In this document: piece after piece, positions 1 to 9,274 of the stretch | Layout of the letters: every line of letters starts with the position of its first letter | Numbering within the stretch: the stretch's first letter is position 1 | NCBI RefSeq assembly: GCF_014697195.1 | Contig: NZ_JACJRJ010000020.1 | Location: 34,635 to 98,634, forward strand | Direction: 5' to 3' | Length of the DNA stretch: 64,000 bases | DNA from: Cylindrospermum sp. FACHB-282 | GTDB lineage: Bacteria > Cyanobacteriota > Cyanobacteriia > Cyanobacteriales > Nostocaceae | Notes under the pieces: model-generated | Seen by the model: only the letters and a program-made list of their open reading frames with translations | Database searches by the model: none | What the model was told of the DNA's origin: nothing | Program-made: the position numbers and the translations under genes

Positions 1-1643
1 TGCCCCCAAAAGCACGTCTTGAACTGGCAGGGCAACTAAAGCTAACTGGCAAATCCAAACCCACTCGCAGAGTTTGGATACCAAAACCAGGAAGAGAAGA
101 AAAACGCCCATTAGGAATACCCACAATGTACGACCGCGCACTACAAGCCGTAGTAAAATCTACACTTGAACCAGAATGGGAAGCGGTATTTGAACCAAAT
201 TCCTATGGTTTTAGACCAGGTAGGTCATGCCATGATGCAATAAAACAGATAAAAAACTGTATTCAATCACAGGCAAAGTTTGTACTAGATGCCGATATTG
301 CCAAGTGTTTTGATTGCATCAACCAGGAAAAACTTCTCCAAAAGTTGAACATAAAGGGTAAAGTCAGGCAACAAATCAAAGCATGGCTAAAATCTGGAGT
401 AATAGACCAAGGAGCGTTTACTGCTACATCTGAGGGTACACCACAAGGTGGGGTCATTTCTCCACTCTTGGCTAATATTGCCCTCCACGGTTTAGAAAAC
501 CACATCAAAGAATTTGCAAAAACTTTAGACCTCAGACACCCCTGTGGTGTAAAGCAGTCACAAAAGAGTAGGGTGCAATCTTTATCCCTAATCAGATATG
601 CAGATGATTTTGTGGTTTTTCATAAAGATAAAACTGTTGTCCAAAGATGCAAAGAGATTATTCAGGACTGGTTAACCGGTATTGGACTTAAGTTAAAACC
701 CGAAAAAACCAGACTAACCCACACTCTCAAGCATGAGTTAAGTGAGGATGGTAAGGCTGGATTTGACTTTCTAGGTCATCATATCCAACAATACCCGGCT
801 GGCAAATACCGAAGCAACAAAAGTGCCGAAGGTAAAATACTAGGTTTTAACACCTTAATCATCCCATCAACGAAGGCAAGTAAGGTGCATTCCGAGGAAG
901 TCGGAAGAATCATCACAAAACATAGGTCATCGCCCCAAGCGGCTCTCATAAAAGACCTCAACCCTGTCATAAGGGGATGGGCTTCTTTCTACTCAAAATC
1001 CGACGCTCAAACCGTTGGAATATTTTCTAAACAAGACTATCTCACATACCTGAAACTTCGGAGATGGGCAAAACGCCGATGTGGAAACATAAATGATGGA
1101 CATATCAAATATTGGACTTCCACCGACGGCGATAACTGGGTATTCGCAACCAGGGAAGGGAACACAAACCCCCTACGGTTACTAAAACATAGGGAAACAA
1201 GTTGCAGTAGCACTGACTATGTGAAAGTTAAAGGCGATAAAAGCCCTTACGATGGCGACACAGTTTATTGGAGTAAAAGACTAGGGACACACCCCCAAAT
1301 GCCTAATCGTAAGGCTAAGTTGTTAAAACTTCAATTGGGTAAATGTCCTTGGTGCGGACTAAGCTTCCAAGAATGGGATGTTTTAGAGGTAGACCATATC
1401 ACCCCCAGTGCGTTAAGCGGCAAGGATGAATACAAAAATCTGCAACTACTGCATCGGCATTGTCACGATGAAAAGACCGCATTCGACCTAATAGAAATTC
1501 GGAACAAAGACCGCTCAAAATTCCGAGAGAAGCTTTCTCAATTTTGGAATAAATCTAACTGGGAGTGGATACATGATATTCCTAATTTCATAGGTCATGC
1601 TGTCAGGAAGTCAGATGTGACAAATGGGCAACACACTGAGTAG
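1..1643 (+). CDS. Group II intron reverse transcriptase/maturase with C-terminal HNH endonuclease (5' partial)
   Basis: Intron-encoded protein that would splice its host intron and drive retrohoming. The frame is open from base 3 without a stop, so the true start lies outside the window; the internal ATG at 126 is not the natural start, because the upstream codons read as the usual N-terminal RT region (VWIPKPGREEKRPLGIPT). RT motifs are intact: GFRPGRS, TPQGGVISPLLANI and the catalytic YADD in IRYADDF. A maturase X domain follows (NPVIRGWASFY). The C-terminus carries an HNH module: CPWC, then LEVDHITP, then a late HRHCHDE. No frameshift is visible, so the gene looks functional. Domain V of the intron begins one base before the stop codon's last base, the usual arrangement. 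Very sure of the family. Confidence 0.95.
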   Translation, partial: PPKARLELAGQLKLTGKSKPTRRVWIPKPGREEKRPLGIPTMYDRALQAVVKSTLEPEWEAVFEPNSYGFRPGRSCHDAIKQIKNCIQSQAKFVLDADIAKCFDCINQEKLLQKLNIKGKVRQQIKAWLKSGVIDQGAFTATSEGTPQGGVISPLLANIALHGLENHIKEFAKTLDLRHPCGVKQSQKSRVQSLSLIRYADDFVVFHKDKTVVQRCKEIIQDWLTGIGLKLKPEKTRLTHTLKHELSEDGKAGFDFLGHHIQQYPAGKYRSNKSAEGKILGFNTLIIPSTKASKVHSEEVGRIITKHRSSPQAALIKDLNPVIRGWASFYSKSDAQTVGIFSKQDYLTYLKLRRWAKRRCGNINDGHIKYWTSTDGDNWVFATREGNTNPLRLLKHRETSCSSTDYVKVKGDKSPYDGDTVYWSKRLGTHPQMPNRKAKLLKLQLGKCPWCGLSFQEWDVLEVDHITPSALSGKDEYKNLQLLHRHCHDEKTAFDLIEIRNKDRSKFREKLSQFWNKSNWEWIHDIPNFIGHAVRKSDVTNGQHTE

Positions 1644-1717
1644 CCGTGTGCGGTGAAAAGCTGCAAGCACGGTTCCGAATGGGAGGGGTGATGCAGTAAT
1701 GCACACCTCGACCCTAC
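1..1717 (+). mobile_element. Group II intron, 3' portion (ORF, domain V, domain VI)
   Basis: Downstream of the maturase ORF is a 34-nt domain V at 1642-1675. It starts with the AGC catalytic triad, has a GAAA-type loop, and the 5' AGCCGTG pairs with the 3' CACGGTT. A domain VI-like helix follows at about 1681-1715 (GGGAGGGGTG against CACCTCGACCCT) with a bulged A near its 3' side. Group II introns end in AY, so the 3' splice junction is probably just after AC at 1716-1717. The 5' end and domains I-III lie outside the window, so target gene and intron class cannot be settled. The HNH-bearing RT fits the common cyanobacterial intron lineages. Confidence 0.85.
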
Positions 1718-1746
1718 CTAGCCCAAAGAGCGATCTTTGGAATCCC

Positions 1747-1775
1747 CCGCTATCTCAGGTACTCCTGATTAGCGG
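1747..1775 (+). terminator. Hairpin just downstream of the group II intron
   Basis: CCGCTA (1747-1752) pairs with TAGCGG (1770-1775), and inside it TCAGG (1755-1759) pairs with CCTGA (1764-1768), leaving a TACT loop. No T-run follows, so this is either a factor-independent stop without a U-tract or simply a structured 3' exon. Confidence 0.4.
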
Positions 1776-2076
1776 TGGGAGGATGTCAACAGTAGGTTCT
1801 CGTTTCTCAACCCGTTCCTGGTCGATACAGAAAAAGATTTGTCAAAAACTCAACTACCCCCTTCCTAGTTTTTGCTATGCAAAAATGTGGTTAGAAGGTG
1901 TTTCCTGTTTCAGCGCTCATTCACCTCCACTCTATTGAGGGATTAAGGTAGAGGCAGGAAATTCTGTCAGCTATGATAGGATTCCCCACCTACAGCCTAC
2001 AGGCAGATTGGATGTGACGACATCCGAATGGTTGCAAAATTGGCTGTCTGCTGAGAGGGAGCAGCGTCTTGTGAAA

Positions 2077-2244
2077 CCTTGGGAAAAACCTGGACAAAAT
2101 TGGCGGTTCCAACGCTTGTTGGCGGCTTATATAATCTCGTTTTCACAGAGTATCTTGGGTGATGCCGCGCGGCGCACCGAGTTTACGCATCTAACGAGTA
2201 GATTTTGGATTCTGACCGCCAATGAAAGGATAACTTTAATGAAA
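2077..2244 (-). repeat. Dispersed ~168 bp repeat, copy A
   Basis: On the minus strand it begins TTTCATTAAAGTTATCC, runs through TTCATTGGCGG and a CACCCAAGAT block, and ends near CCAAGG. It matches copy B (13806-13972) closely and copy C (60347-60515) more loosely. Conserved inner parts include TTGGCGG near one end and CCGCCAA near the other, which could pair. On the plus strand A contains an open frame (2008-2280) whose middle ~60 residues are also open in B. Function unknown. Confidence 0.8.
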
Positions 2245-2456
2245 CAGCCTAGATTTTTTGTATTCCTGGACTTCAATTAGCTGTCAAGTTAATCTTCTAA
2301 AACAGGCACTGATTGACTAAAGCGACTGCTAAGAGCAATTCATCACATAATTGCCCTTACTAAGTCTAAGAAGTAGTTTTTGCTACTGGCGACTTTGGTA
2401 ATTGTCAAGTAATTCCCACAGCCGTTAACGTACATTTATCGCTAAGGTAATTTAAA

Positions 2457-5400
2457 GTGACTTCCCGTGTAGATGAAATTCAAAAACTGATCGCAGACAT
2501 TGACAATTTACTTGCCAGCAGTGGCAAGCGCCTGTCTAGACTGTTGTCTGGTCAGGCGCAGGAGCCAAGAGAAGTGTTACAGCAAATTCGTGGCTTTCTT
2601 GTCAGGTTAGTTGAAAGCGAGGCACTAGAGACCAGAGTTCAAAGTCAGCCTTCTGGACAGCCCCTGTCACCTTTGCTGGCGCGATTTGTCGAGGAAGGTA
2701 GTAACCAGTCTTCTGCTCAGTCTTACCAACCCAACCAAGAGCAGAGTGTTGTTGAGACAGGTCTATTAAATAGTGAATTTTCCGCATTGTTCCAGCCCTT
2801 GCAAGCGGAATTATCAGGATTGTTGCAAGAGCGAGCAACTCTGATCCAGGAAATTAGGCAATTAGAGCAAAGGCGACTGCAAAACTACTCTCTAACCCAG
2901 CAGTTGGCAAACCAAGAGCAGATGATTTCCGAATTTTTACAAGTGCTCATGAGTCGCCTGGTACCAAGTTTAACGCCACATTTGACTAATTCCCTAAGTT
3001 CTCCAATACCCAGTCGCAACGCGAATGAAGAACCAGTACCCTCGACAATTGAATCTTTTTTAGAATCGCCAGATTGGGTGGAGCGGTTAGCAGGACTGGC
3101 TAGGGAGTTGGATCTACGCTTACTCTCACTAGACGGGACTGTTAATGTTGTATTTGATGCACTACAGGGCAATATCAATACTTATCACCAGTCCTTGTCT
3201 CAAGCACTGGCAAGAATGCACAGTCAGGGTGTGCAAGGTGAGCAGTTGATGGCGAGCTTTTTTAACAATTTGACCCAGTATTTGCAGCAACAATCTTCTG
3301 GTGTCCAGCCATCGTTTCTTGGGGTAGAAAATGAAGTACTACCAGCATCACCATCATTGGTGGTTAACTCAGTAGAGGTACAGTCAGCTTCTAGCAGTGC
3401 GGAGGTTGTGCCGACAGCAAGGGATGTATCTTCCCTTCAGATTTCTGCGGAAACAGAGGATCTGGATGCAGTGCTGTTACCGTTTAGTGCTGATGAGCCT
3501 CCATCTTCAGAGACTGCTACAGCTACTAATCCAACTGAATTGCCCTTAGATAGTTCTGAGTTAATTAATGATGAAGTAGACCAACTTTATGCTAGTTTGT
3601 TTGGTGCTAATGATTCTACTAACGCCAGCCTTGAGGTAACTCCACAGGTTGTCACGAATGAGTTATCTCTTCTGGAAATAGCCGCGAAATCGGCTTTAAT
3701 TAGACCTAACAGCACAGATTTATCCTCAACCAATCTAGAGCCACCAGAGGATGCTGTTGTGGCATTACCAGAACCTGGGTCTTTGGCGATCGCAAATAGC
3801 ATAAATTCATCTGTAGCATTACCAGATCCTGGGTTGAAAGAAGCAGATGTAAATCTTTTGGATCTGGACAATCCTCTCCCACCAGAAATCCCAGATGCAA
3901 TTGCTCAACCCACAGATTCATCATCAGAGTCATGGGAAACTTTATTTTTTACAGAAGATACTGAAACACAGGCAGTAGTCACCACAGGGGAAAGTTTCCC
4001 CGTAGAACTCGACTCTCGTCCACCTAGTATTGATACAATTACAGTCCTGACTGACTTATTGGTTGATCTCGGCAGTGATCAGCAACTGCTGGAAATATCA
4101 GCCTCCGTGAATCATTTACCAACCACCACAGCAGAAATTCCGATGGCGACATCGGCAGCATTAATTAACAATGAGGAGCAGGAGCGTCCGTTAGATAACT
4201 ATATTGCTGCTTCGCTACAGGAAAATTTGCTTTCTCTAGAGCAAACACAACTGCCCATTGTGTCTGATATTGTTCTGAACGAAGAGCAGATGCAGCAATT
4301 GGATCGAGATTTGGCTAACTTTGATCGCCAGATCGATTCTTTCTTGGAGCCTGGAACTAACTCGGATAGTTTCCCTGATTTGGTGAATGAGAACAATCAG
4401 GGGTTCAGCACCGCTGACTCTAGTAGTGACTTTCCTAGTACGGAACAAGTAGAGCATACTCCAACGGCTGCTTTTTCCAGTCTGGAGATTCCTCAGCCGG
4501 AAGCTGAGGTAGACTTGAGCCTGAACTTTGAAAAAAAAAAGGAAGTCGTAGTTCCAGCGCTGGAAAGTTCTTGGCTGGACATTTCTAACTCCCTGAATAA
4601 TTCTGAAGTTGCATCCAATGTTCTGGATGGGGTTTGGTATCTAGGAATTGATTTGGGGACAACGGGAATTTCTGCGGCGCTGATGAATCGCTCTATAGCT
4701 GTTGTCTATCCTATCTACTGGTCAGCAGAAAACCAACCAGGCGCAACTTCCTTCCAGCAATCATTTCGTTTACCAGCAGAGGTTTATTTGCCTGGGGCTT
4801 CTATACCTCACTCGGAGCTGGAGAGTACGGAAGCTATGGAGCAGACAGCACCTGCGGCTGTGGCTCAGGAAAAAGTACCTGAAAACCTGGCTAGGTCGGC
4901 ACCAGATTCGGCGAATAATCTCTACTCAGCACAGTTGAAGCCCTATTTACAAGTGTCCATTCCCTACAAGAACACACAGCAAAAATGGGAACCTGTGTTG
5001 CAATTAAATGATTTTTCTGCGGGGCCTTTGATTTGGGTGGTGCGATCGCTCTCGAAACTGCTGTTAACTCTCAAGTCTAATCAAACAAGTACCACTCCGG
5101 CTTTAATTGCTACTGCTATTGGTATAGACACAGCAACTTTTTCTCAGATTATTAATAACATTGCTGGTGTTATCTGCACTTGCCCCTCCAGCTGGTCGGA
5201 ACAATATCGCTTCAATGTGCGGGAAGCTGTACTGACTAGCAAACTCGTCTCCCATCCCCAGCAAGTATTTTTTATTGAGGAAGCGATCGCCAGTCTGCTC
5301 CCAGAACTCGATAGTGCAGATGCTCAAAGAGTCCAATTAAGCCAACATCAAGGTTTACGTTTAGCAAAAACCAGCGATCATCCTCTCCTTGGTAACACCC

Positions 5401-6551
5401 TGACAATCAATATTGGGGCAACTGCCACTGAAATGTCCTTGGTTGATTTGCCGGAAAACCTGGGGCAATTGGCACACAACGATTTCATGCTCCACGGCTT
5501 TGCCTATGCTGGCAAGGGCATTGAGCAGGACATTATCTGCCAGCTGCTGTTGCCACCAAAATCTCGGCAATCACGTCTAGAAACACAGGCTGATAGCACC
5601 ACACTCACCAGTAGCCCTTGGCATTGGCAACCAGCCATTCCCGGATTAGACCAAATGCATTGGCATAGCTTGAGATTGGAAGAACTAGAACTACCGCGAG
5701 TCGGGGAACCAGATATTATCCCTCGTATTCGCCTCCAGCAGCGTCTAGAAAGCTCCCTTCTGGGACAGGCAGTGCTAGATGCTGCTCTGGCCCTGAAGCT
5801 GATATTGCAACACCAAGACTCTTTTACCCTAGAATTAGCTGACCAGCGGTGGATATTGCAGCGACGAGACCTAGAGAGCCAAGTACTTGTGCCATTTGTG
5901 CGCCGCCTCAACCGAGAACTTAACAAATTATTGGTAGCTCGTGGCATCCCCACAGAAGCAATTAATCAAGCAATCCTCACTGGTGGGGTGGCTTCTGTGG
6001 GAACGGTAAACCGTTGGTTACGGCAAAAACTCCCTAACGCCAAAATTATTCAAGATTTATATCTTGGCGACAATGGCGCTCCTCTATGTAGTCGGGTGGC
6101 TTATGGTCTGGCTATGCTACCTCTGCATCCCCAGGTTTTAGAAGTGCCTAGGCAACAGTACACTGATTATTTCCTCTTCACCGAATTGCTCCGGCTTTTA
6201 CCTGACCGACCTTTATCTTTTAGTGAAGTTCTCCAGTTATTTGAGGGTCGTGGCATCAATACCCGCACTTGTCAGCAACGGCTGCTGGCTTTTTTAGAAG
6301 GTGAATTACCTCCTGGTTTGATACCTTCAACCCCAGACTCCATTTGGCTCACCCAGCACTCTCAAGAAAATTCTGACTATCAGGCGATCGCCAGCACAGC
6401 ACTTTTTGAAAAACAAGGCAGTCTCACCTATCGTCCCAATTCCCAACAACTGCTGTCTTTGCGTCGCTATCTAGATGCTATCAAAGCTAGTACTCAGCAA
6501 TCTCTAGAAGAACCATATACGGTTAATTTCATTCTAGAGACACATCATTAG
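2457..6551 (+). CDS. Large protein with C-terminal Hsp70/actin-fold ATPase-like domain
   Basis: 1364 residues from a GTG start. The N-terminal ~300 residues are helical and Gln/Leu-rich with likely coiled coils. Residues ~310-720 are an acidic, Ser/Pro-rich low-complexity linker. From residue ~726 an actin-like ATPase fold begins: phosphate-1 loop LGIDLGTTGIS, a phosphate-2-like stretch (LTINIGATATEMSLVDL) and an adenosine-type motif (AILTGGVASVGTVNRWL). No Hsp70 substrate-binding domain follows; about 120 unassigned residues end the protein. Known family behaviour suggests ATP binding with a scaffold or chaperone-like role, but the substrate is unknown. It stands alone on its strand, with a structured 3' region (6595-6633) after it. 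Sure of the fold, not of the job. Confidence 0.75.
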   Translation: MTSRVDEIQKLIADIDNLLASSGKRLSRLLSGQAQEPREVLQQIRGFLVRLVESEALETRVQSQPSGQPLSPLLARFVEEGSNQSSAQSYQPNQEQSVVETGLLNSEFSALFQPLQAELSGLLQERATLIQEIRQLEQRRLQNYSLTQQLANQEQMISEFLQVLMSRLVPSLTPHLTNSLSSPIPSRNANEEPVPSTIESFLESPDWVERLAGLARELDLRLLSLDGTVNVVFDALQGNINTYHQSLSQALARMHSQGVQGEQLMASFFNNLTQYLQQQSSGVQPSFLGVENEVLPASPSLVVNSVEVQSASSSAEVVPTARDVSSLQISAETEDLDAVLLPFSADEPPSSETATATNPTELPLDSSELINDEVDQLYASLFGANDSTNASLEVTPQVVTNELSLLEIAAKSALIRPNSTDLSSTNLEPPEDAVVALPEPGSLAIANSINSSVALPDPGLKEADVNLLDLDNPLPPEIPDAIAQPTDSSSESWETLFFTEDTETQAVVTTGESFPVELDSRPPSIDTITVLTDLLVDLGSDQQLLEISASVNHLPTTTAEIPMATSAALINNEEQERPLDNYIAASLQENLLSLEQTQLPIVSDIVLNEEQMQQLDRDLANFDRQIDSFLEPGTNSDSFPDLVNENNQGFSTADSSSDFPSTEQVEHTPTAAFSSLEIPQPEAEVDLSLNFEKKKEVVVPALESSWLDISNSLNNSEVASNVLDGVWYLGIDLGTTGISAALMNRSIAVVYPIYWSAENQPGATSFQQSFRLPAEVYLPGASIPHSELESTEAMEQTAPAAVAQEKVPENLARSAPDSANNLYSAQLKPYLQVSIPYKNTQQKWEPVLQLNDFSAGPLIWVVRSLSKLLLTLKSNQTSTTPALIATAIGIDTATFSQIINNIAGVICTCPSSWSEQYRFNVREAVLTSKLVSHPQQVFFIEEAIASLLPELDSADAQRVQLSQHQGLRLAKTSDHPLLGNTLTINIGATATEMSLVDLPENLGQLAHNDFMLHGFAYAGKGIEQDIICQLLLPPKSRQSRLETQADSTTLTSSPWHWQPAIPGLDQMHWHSLRLEELELPRVGEPDIIPRIRLQQRLESSLLGQAVLDAALALKLILQHQDSFTLELADQRWILQRRDLESQVLVPFVRRLNRELNKLLVARGIPTEAINQAILTGGVASVGTVNRWLRQKLPNAKIIQDLYLGDNGAPLCSRVAYGLAMLPLHPQVLEVPRQQYTDYFLFTELLRLLPDRPLSFSEVLQLFEGRGINTRTCQQRLLAFLEGELPPGLIPSTPDSIWLTQHSQENSDYQAIASTALFEKQGSLTYRPNSQQLLSLRRYLDAIKASTQQSLEEPYTVNFILETHH

Positions 6552-6594
6552 GTAGAACAACCTTCTCTTCCAGCAATATGCAAGGCACGAAACG

Positions 6595-6633
6595 CCCACT
6601 TGTAAGTAGAATTACAGTCTATTCACAAGTGGG
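6595..6633 (+). terminator. Stem-loop after the Hsp70-like gene
   Basis: CCCACTTGT (from 6595) pairs with ACAAGTGGG (to 6633) around a ~21-nt loop, about 40 bases after the stop codon. No strong T-run follows, so the terminator role is plausible rather than certain. Confidence 0.45.
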
Positions 6634-6819
6634 GGCATTTGTGCAACATTTATTTTTCAGTCTTATGGAAAAACACTGAAAACTTAAAATACATATTTTT
6701 TTTTAAAGATTTTGTAAATTCGAGGCATTTTGCTGTTTTATAGCTGGAAAAATTGTCTATATTATCACTCAGTAGAACCCAGTAGAAACGGCAAAATAAG
6801 TAAAAACTACATAATAACT

Positions 6820-7527
6820 ATGTCCATGTCTACTTTAACTACTGATGCCAAAAGTCTTGTTGTGGATAATTTAACCCTTCTAGATTCACTGGTTCCAGTT
6901 AAGTTCTCACAAAAGCCTTTACACCCCTCGACTGCTAGTGCCACTAAACGACTAATTGACATCGTCGGAGCCATTGTGGGACTGATAATTACCGCTTTGG
7001 TGGCTATACCTATAGCGATCGCCACTATTGCTTACGATCCAGGCCCGATATTTTATTCCCAAATTCGCTGCGGTCTCAACGGCAAATCTTTCCGCATTTG
7101 GAAGTTCCGGTCTATGGTCGTTGATGCCGAAAAACTCAAGCATCTGGTACAAAATCAAGCCCAAGGTCACATCTTTAAATGTACAGATGATCCTCGCATT
7201 ACTCCAGTGGGTAAATTCCTGCGGCGCACTAGCTTAGATGAATTACCTCAATTTTGGAACGTTTTGGTGGGGGATATGAGCTTAGTTGGTACCCGTCCAC
7301 CAACGCCTGATGAAGTCATACACTATGAACCACACCACTGGGAAAGATTGCGAGTCAAACCAGGTATGACTGGAGAATGGCAGGCTAATGGTCGTTCCAG
7401 CATCAAAGATTTTGAAACCATCGTCAGCATGGATATAAATTATCAGGATAAGTGGTCTATAGCTTACGACCTGAGTCTGATTTTTAAAACTATCTGGGTT
7501 GTTTTTAACAAGAGTGGCGCTTATTAA
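6820..7527 (+). CDS. Undecaprenyl-phosphate sugar transferase (exopolysaccharide initiation type)
   Basis: Bacterial sugar transferase family (WcaJ/EpsL-like catalytic domain). Such enzymes move a sugar-1-phosphate from a nucleotide sugar onto a lipid carrier at the cytoplasmic membrane, starting an exopolysaccharide unit. About 235 residues: one hydrophobic segment (residues ~45-70), then RLIDIVGAIVGL, FRIWKFRSMVVDAE, DDPRITPVGKFLRRTSLDELPQFWNVL, MSLVGTRPPTPDE and VKPGMTGEWQ, all signature blocks. It lacks the N-terminal multi-membrane half of full WcaJ proteins. I chose ATG 6820 because the longer frame from 6730 adds an unconserved leader; ATG 6826 is also possible. No clear Shine-Dalgarno. 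A second paralogue lies at 14138-14869, and the fucose genes nearby suggest a shared surface-glycan role. Confidence 0.88.
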   Translation: MSMSTLTTDAKSLVVDNLTLLDSLVPVKFSQKPLHPSTASATKRLIDIVGAIVGLIITALVAIPIAIATIAYDPGPIFYSQIRCGLNGKSFRIWKFRSMVVDAEKLKHLVQNQAQGHIFKCTDDPRITPVGKFLRRTSLDELPQFWNVLVGDMSLVGTRPPTPDEVIHYEPHHWERLRVKPGMTGEWQANGRSSIKDFETIVSMDINYQDKWSIAYDLSLIFKTIWVVFNKSGAY

Positions 7528-7607
7528 GCTGTTGCTACCCTTAGCAGCCTGGTTGGGTTGCTCTCACCGTGATTTAGAACGATAAAATTGTTTGGATTTG
7601 AATTTTT

Positions 7608-8441
7608 TCACCCCTTGACTCCACTACCACTGTCAGTTGGTACGATATAGCGTTGTAAAACTAGGAATAATACCAAAACTGGTGCAATAGAAATAACTGA
7701 ACCAGCAGCCACCAATCGCCAATCAAGGGAAAATGTCCCCGCTAGCTTTGCCACACCCAAAGGTAGGGTGTATAAATTTTCGTCTTGGATGACAATTAAA
7801 GGCCACAAAAAGTCACTCCACGCGCCGATAAATACGAAAATGGCAAGGGTAACAAGTGCAGGGCGAATTGCTGGCAACATCACATACCACCATAACCCTA
7901 ACTCTGAGCTGCCATCCATCCGGGCGGCTTCTTCTATCTCTTTTGGGACACTCATAAAAGCCTGCCGCAACAGAAAAATCCCAAAAGCAGAAGCTAAACT
8001 GGGAAAAATCATGCCTAAATAACTATTTCTCAACCCTATCTGCACTGTCAAAATGTACAGGGGAATCATCACGATTTGGAAGGGAATCATAATCGTAGAG
8101 ACGATGGCCATAAATATCCAGTCTCGCCCCACAAATGATAGTCTGGCCAAAGGATAGGCAGCTAAAGCACAAAACAGCAGATTTAAACCCACAGTCAGTA
8201 CTGACACCAGAGTACTGTTATAGATGTACTGTCCAAAAGGTAGGGACTGCCAAACAGTAGAGAAATTATCCCAAGTCGGTTGCCTGGGTAATAGCTGGGG
8301 TGGTGACTGAAAGATGTTCTCCGTCGGCGATTTCAAGGACGTACTAATCAGCCACAGCAGGGGAAACAGGGTAACGAGTGCGATCGCTCCTAGTATTCCA
8401 TAAATTAATAAAGTTTGCAGACGTGATTTTTGTAAATTCAT
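7608..8441 (-). CDS. ABC transporter permease, carbohydrate type (MalG/UgpE-like)
   Basis: Inner-membrane permease of a CUT1-type sugar importer. 277 residues with about six transmembrane segments. The cytoplasmic EAA loop for docking the ATPase is readable as IEEAARMDGSSELGLWWYVMLP, written here in part: EEAARMDGSSE, then LPAIRPALVTLAIF. Family length is 270-290, so it looks complete. The usual partners (a MalF-like permease, a binding protein, an ATPase) are not adjacent, so it is an orphan whose partners must lie elsewhere; cyanobacteria often scatter these genes. It converges with the sugar transferase gene. Confidence 0.9.
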   Translation of the reverse strand: MNLQKSRLQTLLIYGILGAIALVTLFPLLWLISTSLKSPTENIFQSPPQLLPRQPTWDNFSTVWQSLPFGQYIYNSTLVSVLTVGLNLLFCALAAYPLARLSFVGRDWIFMAIVSTIMIPFQIVMIPLYILTVQIGLRNSYLGMIFPSLASAFGIFLLRQAFMSVPKEIEEAARMDGSSELGLWWYVMLPAIRPALVTLAIFVFIGAWSDFLWPLIVIQDENLYTLPLGVAKLAGTFSLDWRLVAAGSVISIAPVLVLFLVLQRYIVPTDSGSGVKG

Positions 8442-8447
8442 CTCAGG

Positions 8448-8719
8448 TTAAGCTTTCTGCTCAAATGATGGAAAGTATCTATAAACCTCTCACAAAAATT
8501 ACCACATCCTCAGAAACCCCGTTACCAATTCTGTAGTCTCCAACTCTAATGCAATAATAATCACCATCAGCTTTAAGTTTTTTAACATACATTATTAACT
8601 TCTGCTAGACTAACAGCATTTTTCACTTCTTCAACTACGGATTTAAGGTTTTGCAGTGAACTTGTATCCCGTAGATTGTCTAAATCTTTCTCAAAGCTTT
8701 TCCTAAACTCTACATTCAT
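8448..8719 (-). pseudogene. Broken RelE/ParE-family toxin gene
   Basis: Reading the minus strand from ATG at 8719 gives MNVEFRKSFEKDLDNL, a typical RelE-like start, but the frame ends near 8588 after AEVNNVC. Shifting frame recovers KKLKADGDYYCIRVGDYRIG and VVIFVRG. A second shift recovers YRYFPSFEQKA and a stop at 8448. RelE-like toxins have exactly this order (LK..YYRIRVGDYRIG..VIFVR...IYRYFP). At least two frameshifts make it non-functional. Its start overlaps the antitoxin remnant, as in intact modules. Confidence 0.85.
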
Positions 8720-8966
8720 CTTTTCTATCTAGAAGTTTGAAAATATTTTCGCGGCTGACTGGTTCAGTATTTTCACCTTATTTGATAGCCCTCTCTAAAG
8801 CTATATCTTCAATAATTTCTGTCAATAAATCTGAAAATACCTCTTTTTCTTCTTACAGTAATTCCAAAATAGCGGCTTTTAGTAATTCCTTTATTTTGAT
8901 TTCATTTAAGTTAATTTCGCTCACATACTCTCTAGGTTCTATATTTTTGTTTATTAATTTTAACAT
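8703..8966 (-). pseudogene. Broken antitoxin gene of the RelE-type module
   Basis: Minus-strand frame of 88 codons from ATG 8966 to TAG 8703-8705, uninterrupted except for two in-frame TAA codons at 8853-8855 (codon 38) and 8778-8780 (codon 63). The translation includes ELLKAAILELL, stop, EEKEVFSDLLTEIIEDIALERAIK, stop, GENTEPVSRENIFKLL (given in pieces), the familiar pattern of cyanobacterial antitoxins paired with RelE-like toxins. Both stops sit where Gln or Glu would be expected (CAA or GAA to TAA). The 3' end overlaps the toxin start by 17 bases. Confidence 0.82.
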
Positions 8967-9274
8967 ACTGATTGATTATCTTTATGGCTACTCCACAAGC
9001 GGGGAGGGTTAAGGCTGGGATGGAAGTGTAAAGTAAATTACAGCAGCACCAAGGAATAAAAGGGATTTACACATACCTGTATTTTAAATGTGCTTTTTCA
9101 GTAAAAATACTGTTATCTATATTTTACTTATGGTATTTCATGGTGAAATACAGCAAAAACCAGCTTGTTACTAAGCAATTGCGACACTTCTACAAGCCTA
9201 ACTGATGATATAGTCTGACTTTTTCCTATCTTCCTACCTAATTAATCTTATTTTTTCGCCAACATTCACTAATT

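Larger units (their letters stand above)
1718..2456. other. Intergenic region between intron and Hsp70-like gene
   Basis: No convincing gene. Short open frames at 1699-1938 and 2008-2280 look accidental or belong to the dispersed repeat at 2077-2244. The region also holds the 3' exon of the group II intron and the hairpin at 1747-1775. Confidence 0.5.

Noticed and set aside
1699..1938. 79-codon ORF after the group II intron
   Set aside because: Begins inside intron domain VI, and its composition is not protein-like; it crosses the 3' exon.
2008..2280. 90-codon ORF
   Set aside because: Overlaps repeat copy A, has no ATG-supported start, and the copy C equivalent carries a stop; treated as repeat sequence.
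8737..9012. 91-codon plus-strand ORF
   Set aside because: It is the complement of the decayed antitoxin frame, which explains the sequence far better.
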